From Myxococcales bacterium (GTDB lineage Bacteria; Myxococcota_A; Polyangia; Nannocystales; Nannocystaceae), in the NCBI GenBank assembly GCA_020633295.1, contig JACKDW010000005.1, positions 124,001 to 188,000 of the forward strand: DNA of 64,000 bases, written 5' to 3'. The position numbers and the translations under genes are program-made. How positions within the stretch are numbered: position 1 is the stretch's first letter; each line of letters starts with the position of its first letter. The notes under the pieces were generated by a model that had not been told where the DNA came from, made no database searches, and saw nothing but the letters and a program-made list of their open reading frames with translations. Of this stretch, positions 35,886-43,526 are shown in pieces.

Positions 35886-37895
35886 TCACGCCCCCCCGAC
35901 GCGCAGCACGAGCTGCGCGTCGAGCCGCCCCTCGCCGGCGAGCGACGCGGTCCCGGGGCGCGTCAACGCCTGCGCGAGGCAGGTCCGCGGCAGCTTGCCC
36001 GGCGCGCGAAAGTCCGCCACCGCGACGCGCCCGTCCGGGTAGATCTTGGCCTCGATCGTCAGGTCCTGACGCGCCCCGGCGTCGAAGCACGCCGCGAGCG
36101 CGTCGGCGTCGCGCTTGAGCGAGTCGCGGAACGCGGCGATCCGTCGACGGCAGTCCTTGTCGCGCCCGATCCGGCACGCGTCGACGGTGCCGACCCGCAC
36201 CACCTCGATCGACGCCGCGCGGCTCGTGATCACCGGCTTGCCGAACTTCCGCTCCGCGACGCCGAGCGGGCTCGCGGCCTCATCGGGCGACTTCGCGAGC
36301 GTCGGCGTCGCCGGCCCGCGCTCGAGCGGCTCGCGCAGCTTCGGGGGGCGCGGGCGCGCGCCTGAGTCCGCGTCCGCGTGGACCGGAACCTCTGCGCCTT
36401 CGGCCATCTTCGTGGGCGACCTCGGGGGGCGCGGACGCGCGCCTGCGTCCGCGGACGCGTGGACCGGAACCTCTGCGCCTTCGGCCATCTTCGTGGGCGA
36501 CCTCGCGTCACGCGGCGACGACGACGACGACGCCGCTCCGCAGCCGCGCAGCAGGAGCGCGGCCCCGAACGCCGCGAGCACGATCACCGCGAGCGCGACC
36601 GCGAGCCGGCGCGACGCGAACCACTCGGGCGCCGGGGGCTCGAGCGCGACGTCAGGCTCGACGTCGGGCGCGGGCGGAGCTTCGGGTGTCCACGGCGGGG
36701 ACGGGCGCTCCGGCCTGGGCGGGCGCTCCGGCGTCGACGCGCGCTCGTCGAGCACTCGAGCGCGGGGCGTCGCTGACGACGTCTCGGGCGTCGCTGCGGA
36801 CTTCGACGTCGTCCTCGGCGGCGCGCCCAGCAGCGCCGCCAGGCGCGTCGCGTCCCCGTCGGCCTCGCGCGCGTACAGCTGCAGCCCGGCCCAGTCCATG
36901 CTCGAGACGTCGTGCGCGAGCGCGGCCTTGGCCCCGCGCACCGCCTCCTCCAAGGTGCCGTCGCGCGCGAGCGCGCCGGCGTAGAGCGCCCGGGTCAGCC
37001 GCGTCGACCCCTCGACCGAGAGCGGGAAGCGCGAGGCGACGACCGCCGCGAAACCTGCCCGATGGAGCATCTGGGCGACGCTCGCGAGGCGCCCGCCGAG
37101 CGCGGCGTCGCCCGAGTGACACGCCGAGATCGTCACGAGCCGGACCATGTCGGCGTGCGCGAACAGGACGCGCGTGAGCTCCTCCGGCGAGACACGCTCG
37201 CGCGCCGCGGGGGTCCCGAGCAGCAGCCCGTCGTCGCCCGGGGCCCCGTGGCACAGGAGATGGAGCGCGCGCACCGGTCGCGTGGACGCCTCGGCCGCGC
37301 GCAGCGCCTCGGCGAGCTGACGCGCCGAGACCTGCGGCATGACGTCCGCCGCGATCGTCTCCGCGAGCGCGCGCGCGTGCTCCTCGGCCGGTACATCTCC
37401 CCCGGCGTCTGACCAGGCGAAGAGCACGCGACCCGGACCGGGCGCGCCGCTCAGCGCTCGCGTGCGCGTCTCGGGCCACTCATAGCGCAGCAGCAGCGTG
37501 GGGATGGCGCCGAGCGCCATCCCGAGCCCGCGCAGCCGCAGCAGCTCCCACGGCAGCGCGTACAGCTCCGCCGCCGACGAGCGGATCGTGACGACCACGG
37601 GCGACTCGTCGTACACCGCGTCGGCGATCTGGCGCTCGATCCCGTCCCAGCCCGCGGGCTCCAGAAACTCGCGCAGCGTCGCGCCGAGCTCCCGCGCCAC
37701 GGCGTCGGCGACGTCGGGGCCGCGCAGCGCCTCGAGCCGCGTGAGCAGCTCGTGGCTCCACGGGAACGCGACGTCGCGCGAGCGCCCGCCCGGGGTCCGC
37801 AGCAGGTAGACCTGCGGCGCGAAGTCGAAGGCGTAGGGGTCGCCGCTGTCGCGCGCGCGCGCGAACTCGAGGGTGATGCGAGTCGGCGCGCCCAT
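35886..37895 (-). CDS. Membrane-anchored CHAT (caspase-like) protein with AgmX/PglI-like tail
   Basis: The 669-residue protein has an N-terminal CHAT domain with the caspase-type dyad: His216 in LHLLCHGAPGDDG and Cys259 in TISACHSGDAALGG. A Pro-rich linker leads to one membrane helix (~428-448, AVALAVIVLAAFGAALLL), then two 27-residue repeats (SPTKMAEGAEVPVHA), and a ~110-residue outer domain with Cys residues (VDACRIGRDKDCRRR, ALAACFDAG, PRTCLAQAL) and YPDGRVAVADFRAPG, like the AgmX/PglI or TonB C-terminal domain. Caspase-like protease in the cytoplasm and an envelope domain outside are thus joined in one chain. The start is ATG 37895 with TACTAC 12 bases ahead. aroE follows at seven bases. 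Confidence 0.8.
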   Translation of the reverse strand: MGAPTRITLEFARARDSGDPYAFDFAPQVYLLRTPGGRSRDVAFPWSHELLTRLEALRGPDVADAVARELGATLREFLEPAGWDGIERQIADAVYDESPVVVTIRSSAAELYALPWELLRLRGLGMALGAIPTLLLRYEWPETRTRALSGAPGPGRVLFAWSDAGGDVPAEEHARALAETIAADVMPQVSARQLAEALRAAEASTRPVRALHLLCHGAPGDDGLLLGTPAARERVSPEELTRVLFAHADMVRLVTISACHSGDAALGGRLASVAQMLHRAGFAAVVASRFPLSVEGSTRLTRALYAGALARDGTLEEAVRGAKAALAHDVSSMDWAGLQLYAREADGDATRLAALLGAPPRTTSKSAATPETSSATPRARVLDERASTPERPPRPERPSPPWTPEAPPAPDVEPDVALEPPAPEWFASRRLAVALAVIVLAAFGAALLLRGCGAASSSSSPRDARSPTKMAEGAEVPVHASADAGARPRPPRSPTKMAEGAEVPVHADADSGARPRPPKLREPLERGPATPTLAKSPDEAASPLGVAERKFGKPVITSRAASIEVVRVGTVDACRIGRDKDCRRRIAAFRDSLKRDADALAACFDAGARQDLTIEAKIYPDGRVAVADFRAPGKLPRTCLAQALTRPGTASLAGEGRLDAQLVLRVGGA
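36341..36502. repeat. Two tandem 81-bp units in the CHAT protein gene
   Basis: The units begin at 36341 and 36422 and are nearly identical for most of their length. They encode the two SPTKMAEGAEVPVHA segments just outside the membrane helix. Their near identity points to recent duplication. Confidence 0.85.
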
Positions 37896-38010
37896 GCGGG
37901 TCGATGGTAGTACAAATACGGGCGCCGTGCGGTCGCGCGACGCGACGCCCGCACGAGAACACCAGGACAGGCCCAAACGGGCACCTGGGCGCGCTCGTGA
38001 GGCGCGGCGG

Positions 38011-38058
38011 GAGCTACTCGGGGAGCTACTCGGGGAGCTACTCGGGGAGCTACTCGGG
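38011..38058. repeat. Four 12-bp repeats spanning a stop codon
   Basis: GAGCTACTCGGG is repeated exactly four times. On the minus strand each unit reads Pro-Glu-stop-Leu in the frame of the peroxidase gene, so the first unit supplies that gene's stop and the next three repeat in-frame stops. Confidence 0.85.
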
Positions 38059-39222
38059 GATCCCGGCGACCGCCTGGTCGCCGAGCACCTCGAGCTGGCC
38101 CGAGCAGCTGAGCACCTCGAGGAAGGCCACGAGGTCGTCGAGCTGCGCGTCCGTGAGCTTGAGGTCCTGCAGCCCGGGGTCGATCCCCGGCGCCTTGCGA
38201 TCGCCGCCGCGCGCCATGTACTGCACGGCCTCCTTGAGCGTCGCGACGCTGCCGTCGTGGAAGTACGGCGCCGTCTTGGCGACGTTGCGCAGCGTCGGCG
38301 TGCGGAACTTGTGGTTGTCCTCGGCGCTGCCCGAGACCTTGCCGCGGCCGATGTCGCCAGGCTTCTTCGCGCTCCCGACCGAGATCCCGACGTTGTGGAA
38401 TTTGCCGTCCGTGAAGTTGTCACCGTCGTGGCAGGTCCGGCACCCGCGGTCGCGGAACAGCTCCCAGCCGCGCTGGGACGGCCCCTCGAGCTCGCCGGTG
38501 TCGTAGGGCGTCTCGCCGCACAGCAGCGTGCGCTCGTAGGCCGAGATGGCCTTGGCGACATGATCCGGCGTGACCGCCTCGGTCCCCGACAGCCCGAACA
38601 CGTCCTTGAACTGCGCCTTGTACTCGGGCAGCCCGCCGATCTCCGCCGCCTTCGCGTCGAGGTCATCGCCGGCGCCCATGTTGCCGCCCTTCCAGGCGCC
38701 GATCATCTGCTTCTCGAGGCCCGCGGCGCGCCCGTCCCAGTACAGCTCGGCGTGGTAGCCGACGTTCCAGATCGTCGGCGTGTTGCGCGTCAGCGGCTTG
38801 TCGCCGGCGCCCAGCGCCATCTTGCGCCCGTCGGCGTTGCCGAGCTCATTCTGGTGGCAGCTGTAGCAGCTGCGCGAGCCGTCGCCGCTGAGCCGCTTGT
38901 CCATGAACAGCTGGTGGCCCAGCGCGACCTTGGCCGCGGTCATCTCGTTGTCCGCCGGGACCTCGGGCGGCTTGCTCAGCCCGGCCGGCAGCGTCCACGT
39001 CCACGCCGGCTTCGCGGCGGCCTCGGCCTCCTTGGCCGCGCGGGCTTTCTCGGCGTCGGCCTTCGCCTTCGCCTTCGCGTCGAGGCCCTCCTTCTTGGGC
39101 GGGTCCTGGCCCGAGTGGTCACCGGGACCGCAGGCGCTGCTGAGCAGGAGCCCGGCGGCGGCGAGGCCGACGACGCGCAGGCTCGAGGAGGGCGAAGTGC
39201 GCAGGAGCCGAGAGACCAGCAT
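38050..39222 (-). CDS. Di-haem cytochrome c peroxidase-type lipoprotein
   Basis: The 390-residue product has a lipoprotein leader (AAGLLLSSAC, Cys31), a Lys/Ala/Glu-rich helical linker and two c-type haem sites, CYSCH (~118) and CRTCH (~258), spaced as in bacterial cytochrome c peroxidases and MauG. RNTPTIWNVGYHAELYWDGR and FRTPTLRNVAKTAPYFHDGS are characteristic of the family. It reduces hydrogen peroxide, or oxidises another substrate, at the envelope. The ATG at 39222 is preferred to the one 12 codons upstream. Four 12-bp repeats overlap its stop. It is followed after ~150 bases by the CHAT gene, same strand. Confidence 0.92.
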   Translation of the reverse strand: MLVSRLLRTSPSSSLRVVGLAAAGLLLSSACGPGDHSGQDPPKKEGLDAKAKAKADAEKARAAKEAEAAAKPAWTWTLPAGLSKPPEVPADNEMTAAKVALGHQLFMDKRLSGDGSRSCYSCHQNELGNADGRKMALGAGDKPLTRNTPTIWNVGYHAELYWDGRAAGLEKQMIGAWKGGNMGAGDDLDAKAAEIGGLPEYKAQFKDVFGLSGTEAVTPDHVAKAISAYERTLLCGETPYDTGELEGPSQRGWELFRDRGCRTCHDGDNFTDGKFHNVGISVGSAKKPGDIGRGKVSGSAEDNHKFRTPTLRNVAKTAPYFHDGSVATLKEAVQYMARGGDRKAPGIDPGLQDLKLTDAQLDDLVAFLEVLSCSGQLEVLGDQAVAGIPE

Positions 39223-39317
39223 GCCCGGGACGGTACACGACGCCGCCGGAATTGCCACGCTCGCGGCGGACGCCGTGCGGATTCCTCATCGTCCGCGGCG
39301 GCTTGGCGCGGTTTCAC

Positions 39318-39870
39318 TCACCGCGGGATCTTGTTGTCGACGGCGAGCCTGGTGAAGCAGCGCGACGGCGGATCCGGCTCGCTCGCGCCCAGCGCACCTC
39401 GGATGCACGCCTGGGCGCCGCGAGAACGACGCGTCGGCGGCGGTGAACCTCGGCTCGCGCAGCGCGATCGACAGTCGCTCCCAATCCGCGGGCGCGAGGG
39501 AGCGGCGGCTCGAGGTCGACCCGCTCGTCGAGGACGCGCCGCACCTCGTCGCGCGTGGCGACCAACTTGATCGAGTGGCGCGCGCGGACGGTGAAGTCCG
39601 TGCGGTTCGCGACCCAGTGCGCGGGTGACTCGAGGGTCACCCACGCGCCTGCGTGCCCGGGCGAAGCAAGCAGCGGCGTGCTGGATTTGTTGATGAACAC
39701 GACCGTAACGGGCTCGGCTCCGAGCGACGCCGCCTGGTCGTCGTAGCCGTCCCATGAGGCGTCTCCACGCAGCGGATCCGCGCCGTCGGGATCGGGGTCG
39801 AAGATCCCGCATTCGTCCGGCGGCGCGCGATCGGGAGTCTCGAGCGCCGCTCCCGTCGAGCCGCTGTCGA
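39318..39870 (-). pseudogene. Frameshifted gene for an unrecognised secreted-type protein
   Basis: Coding-like sequence continues across three frames. It begins near 39870 with an acidic Ser/Thr stretch then PPDECGIFDPDPDGADPLRG, WDGYDDQAASLGAEPVTVVF, and HSIKLVATRDEVRRVLDERV. It shifts near 39520 to DWERLSIALREPRFTAADAS and again to GALGASEPDPPSRCFTRLAV, ending at 39318. Read together these give one plausible protein of ~180 residues with a Cys-bearing front and end. No start codon is clear. Either the gene is decaying or the sequence has length errors at short runs. I do not recognise the family. Confidence 0.5.
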
Positions 39871-39881
39871 CGGCTCCTTCG

Positions 39882-40452
39882 CTATCCGATGTCGTCGTCG
39901 CGGAAAGCCGCGCTCGACCCGGGCCCGCTCAATCCGACGCACCCCGCGACAGAAGCAGCGCTCGAGCCACTCGGTCACCGGCGGCTCGTCGTCGCGGATG
40001 AACGCGCAGTAGGGGCACGGGACCACGTCCTGAACTTCGGGACAGATCCACCCGATCGCGTCGCAGGCGTCACAGCGAGCTCGGCGCGCCCCGAGCTCGC
40101 CGGCGCCCTGGCAGCGCGCGCACAGGACGTCGCCCGCGAGCCGTCGCGGCGCCCAGCGGCTCGAGCGCGGGGTAGCGGGTGGCGGCGCGCGGCGGGCGCG
40201 CGCTGCCAGAGCGCCGACGCGGTGGTCGTCGGCGCGGTCGGCCAGCGCGCGTCGTGCGAGAAGCCGGCGACGCGGCCGCAGGGGCTGAGGCACAGCGCTC
40301 CGCCCATGTCGCGGACCAGCTCCAGAACCTGGTACTTGGAGCACATCGTGTGGAGCCGCTGATCGTAGGTTCGCGGACCCCGGCGGCGTCGCGAGGTAGC
40401 GCGCGAGCTCGCGGGAGATCGCCTCGCGCGCCGCGTCCGTCGTTCGCTGCAT
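39882..40452 (-). pseudogene. Frameshifted gene for a Cys-rich zinc-ribbon-like protein
   Basis: From ATG 40452 the frame gives MQRTTDAAREAISRELARYL; removing one base from the C-run at 40378-40381 continues into TYDQRLHTMCSKYQVLELVR then GGALCLSPCGRVAGFSHDARW. After a second shift (40150-40260) it reads LCARCQGAGELGARRARCDA, EVQDVVPCPYCAFIRD and WLERCFCRG, and a third shift at the C-run 39942-39945 would end at TAG 39882. The Cys pairs (CARCQ, CDACD, CPYC) suggest zinc ribbons. At least three indels of one base separate it from an intact gene of ~190 residues. Confidence 0.5.
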
Positions 40453-40519
40453 CCGCGTACCTACACGATCCCGGGGAGCGGTCATCCGCGCCGACGCGCG
40501 GGCCCGGACGCGAGGATCA

Positions 40520-43369
40520 TCAATGGCCGCGCCTCGCGTCGCGCTTCGACGCGTGCTTGGCGATCCAGCGGTCGACGTCGGCGAGGTGATCGGTCATCCC
40601 GTCCCCGGCCTCGAGGAAGCCCGCGCGCGCGCGCTCGGCGTACGCGAGCGCGCGCGCCGGGTCGCCGCCGACGCCCTCGAGCGCCTCGGCCATGGCGAAG
40701 CACGCGAGCGCCTCGCCGCGCTGCACCCCCTCGTGCGCGTCGAAGATCGCGAGCGCGCGCTCGAGCAGCGGCAGCGCCCGCGCCGGTCGCCGCAGGGTCA
40801 GCTCGACCGCCGCGAGCGCGCCGAGGTGCGTGGCGACCATGGGGTGCTCGCGGCCGAGCGCGCCCTCGGCGATGGACAGCGCGCGCCGCAGGTTCTCGAG
40901 CGCCGCCGCGTTGTCGCCGAGGAGCGCGTCCTGCTCCGCGATGTTGTGGAGGACGAGCGCGACGTTGGAGTGCTCCGGCCCCAGCGTCTTCTCGAAGATC
41001 GTCAGCGCGCGCTCGTTCGTGCGCCGCGCCTCCTCGTGGTCACCGAGCTCCCCCTGGATGACCGCGAGGTTGGTGAGGCTGATGGCGACGTTCGAGTGCT
41101 CGACGCCGAACACCTGCTCGTCGATCGCCAGCGCGCGCTGGTACAGCGCCAGCGCCTCCTCGTGCGAGCCCGTGGCGCGGTGAACGTTGGCGAGGTTGTT
41201 GAGCGACGCGGCGATGTTCGGGTGGACGGGGCCGTGGGCGCGCTCGAGGATGCTCAAGGCGCGCTCGTGCAGCGCCCTCGCCTCGGCGTACGCGCCCATC
41301 GAGAGCCGCACGTTGGCGAGGTTGCTCAAGGCCATGGCGCACATCGGGTGGTCGGGTCCGAGGGAGCGCTCGTGGATCGCGACGACCCGCTCGTGCAGCG
41401 CCATCGCCTCGGCGTACGAGCCCATGGTGTTGCGCACCATCGCCAGGTTCCCGAGCTGCCGCGCGACGATCGGGTGGTCCGGCCCGAGCGCGCGCTCGTA
41501 GCGGGCGATCGCGCTCGAGAGCAGCTCCTGCGCCTCGCGGTAGTCACCGGCGTGGTAGTCGACCATGGCGAGCGCGCCGAGCCGCGACGCTTCCTTCGTA
41601 CCCGAGGGATCCCCCGCGCGCGCGAGCGCGACCTCGGCGTGCCGCGCCCACACGCGCGCCTCGTCCGGTCGCTCGACGCGGGACCCGAGGACGCTGACGA
41701 GCCCCGTCGCCGCGGTCGCGGCGCGTCCCCAGGCGTCCCCTCGCACCGCGGCGAAGTACGCCTCCAGGCCCGCCGTCTCGGCGCGCTCGTACTTACCTGT
41801 CCGCTCAAACAGGTCCGCCTCGAGCTGCCGCGTCGCCGCCCACAGCGGCGGCCACGCCTCCGTCTCCGCCGCCGCGCGGACGCGGCTCGCGATCTCGAGG
41901 CTCTCGTTGTACTTGCCCGCGTGCGCGAGCGCCTGGGCCCGCGAGAGCTCCTCGCGCCGCCCGCGTAGCGACGCGCGCCCCTCGACCGGCGGCGACGGCT
42001 GCCGCGCGAGCTGCTCGACGTCGAGGCACTCGTCGCTCGCGCGCAGCGCCGCGGCCGCGAGCGCGGCTTTCTGCACGAAGGGCCGCTCGACCCGCGTCAG
42101 CAGCGCGACGAGCGACGAGATCGCCATCTCCTGGTCTTCGAGACACCACGCGACGCGATCGACCGTGTCGCGCGACCAGGTCGCGCGTACGTCCTCGTTC
42201 ATGCACGCCTCCGCGCGCGCGCGCCTCCACGAGTCGATCTTCTCGTCGAGCGTCGGGAGCACGCGCGCCGCCGTCTCGGCCGCGTAGCTCACGCCGGTCG
42301 CCACGAGCGCGTCGTGGACCCGCGCGCGCACGTCGTCGTTCCACACCGCGTCGATGGCCTCGCCCGCGCGCTGACAGGCGGCGGTGCGACGCGCGACGTC
42401 CCACTGATACGCGCCGCTCGCGAGCCCCGCCGCGACCGCGAGGCCGATCGCGGTCGCCGCGAGCGCGCGCCGACGCACCCGCGTGCGCCCTCGCTGCAGC
42501 GCGGCGAGCAGCCGCTCCATCGTCGGCCAACGACGCGCCGGGTCCTCCTCGAGCCCGCGCTCGAGCACGCGACGAATCCAGATCGGCGCCCGCCGACTCG
42601 CGGTCTCGTCGTGCGGGCGCGCGCCGAACAGCGCCTCCCAGAGCGTCACGCAGTAGGCGTACTGATCGGCGCGCGCGTCCCCGGGCTCGCCGGCGAGGCG
42701 CTCGGGCGCCATGTACGCGGGCGTCCCGGCGCGGATCGACGACGTGATCGGCGACGCGAAGTCCTCGATCGTGACCAGCTCCGTCTCCTCGGCCGGGCGC
42801 GCGAGGCCGAAGTCGATCACGCGCGCGTGCCCGTCGTCGGCGATCACGAGGTTCTCGGGCTTGAAGTCGCGGTGGACGAGGTCGACGGCGTGCGCCGCCG
42901 CGAGCCCGCGACCGGCCTCGATGAGGCGCGCGAGGATCTCTGCCGGCGTCCGCGGCTCGCGTAGCCACGCGCGCAGGTTGGGCCCCTCCACGTACTCCAT
43001 CGCCACGAACACGCGCTCCTCGAGCGCGCCGACCTCGTAGACGCCGACGACGTTGGGGTGGCGCAGACGCGCGAGCGCTCGCCCCTCGCGCAGCATCTCG
43101 CGGTGCCCCTGCTCCCCGCGGCTGTGCAGGATCTTGAGCGCGATCTTGCGATCGAGGTCGGGGTCGTACGCCACGTACACGACCCCCATGCCGCCGCCGC
43201 CGAGCCGCCCCAGGACCGTGAAGCGACCGAGCCGAAATGGATCATCTGTCGCATCGACCAGGTCTCTGCGGACCTTGGCGCGCAGCAGGTGCGCGACGGG
43301 ATCGGTCTGCTCCGGCCGCATCGCCACCAGCGCGTCGATGAGCGAGTCGTCATGCCCCACGGTGCTCAC
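40520..43369 (-). CDS. Eukaryote-like Ser/Thr protein kinase with TPR array
   Basis: The 949-residue protein (GTG 43369) has a complete kinase domain (~47-310): glycine loop LGRLGGGGMGVVYVAYD, catalytic Lys in KIALKILHSR, HRDFKPEN, DFG in VIDFGLARP, and YMAPERLAG. A single hydrophobic stretch follows (~330-350), then a helical region and many TPR units of the kinesin-light-chain type (~560-930: ALGPDHPIVARQLGNLAMVR, ALSILERAHGPVHPNIAASL). The layout is common in myxobacteria: a cytoplasmic kinase and a TPR sensor or scaffold. TATAAC (43383-43378) lies eight bases before the start. The CHAT-NTPase-TPR gene is next upstream on the same strand, 157 bases away. Confidence 0.93.
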   Translation of the reverse strand: MSTVGHDDSLIDALVAMRPEQTDPVAHLLRAKVRRDLVDATDDPFRLGRFTVLGRLGGGGMGVVYVAYDPDLDRKIALKILHSRGEQGHREMLREGRALARLRHPNVVGVYEVGALEERVFVAMEYVEGPNLRAWLREPRTPAEILARLIEAGRGLAAAHAVDLVHRDFKPENLVIADDGHARVIDFGLARPAEETELVTIEDFASPITSSIRAGTPAYMAPERLAGEPGDARADQYAYCVTLWEALFGARPHDETASRRAPIWIRRVLERGLEEDPARRWPTMERLLAALQRGRTRVRRRALAATAIGLAVAAGLASGAYQWDVARRTAACQRAGEAIDAVWNDDVRARVHDALVATGVSYAAETAARVLPTLDEKIDSWRRARAEACMNEDVRATWSRDTVDRVAWCLEDQEMAISSLVALLTRVERPFVQKAALAAAALRASDECLDVEQLARQPSPPVEGRASLRGRREELSRAQALAHAGKYNESLEIASRVRAAAETEAWPPLWAATRQLEADLFERTGKYERAETAGLEAYFAAVRGDAWGRAATAATGLVSVLGSRVERPDEARVWARHAEVALARAGDPSGTKEASRLGALAMVDYHAGDYREAQELLSSAIARYERALGPDHPIVARQLGNLAMVRNTMGSYAEAMALHERVVAIHERSLGPDHPMCAMALSNLANVRLSMGAYAEARALHERALSILERAHGPVHPNIAASLNNLANVHRATGSHEEALALYQRALAIDEQVFGVEHSNVAISLTNLAVIQGELGDHEEARRTNERALTIFEKTLGPEHSNVALVLHNIAEQDALLGDNAAALENLRRALSIAEGALGREHPMVATHLGALAAVELTLRRPARALPLLERALAIFDAHEGVQRGEALACFAMAEALEGVGGDPARALAYAERARAGFLEAGDGMTDHLADVDRWIAKHASKRDARRGH

Positions 43370-43483
43370 GCACGCTGTTATACGGCAGACGACGTCCCGC
43401 CGCGCTCGTCGTATATGCATCGAGCGAGGCGCGAGGGCCCGCGCGAGCTCCTCCCGTGATCTCCTCCCGTGATCGCGGCGCGC

Positions 43484-43526
43484 AAAACCGCCCGCGACGA
43501 GCCCGAGCGCGCGCTCATCGGGCGGT
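43484..43526 (-). terminator. Terminator overlapping the CHAT-NTPase stop
   Basis: On the minus strand ACCGCCCG (43526-43519) pairs with CGGGCGGT (43494-43487) around a 24-nt loop and is followed by TTTTGC. The first arm covers the stop codon. Confidence 0.6.
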
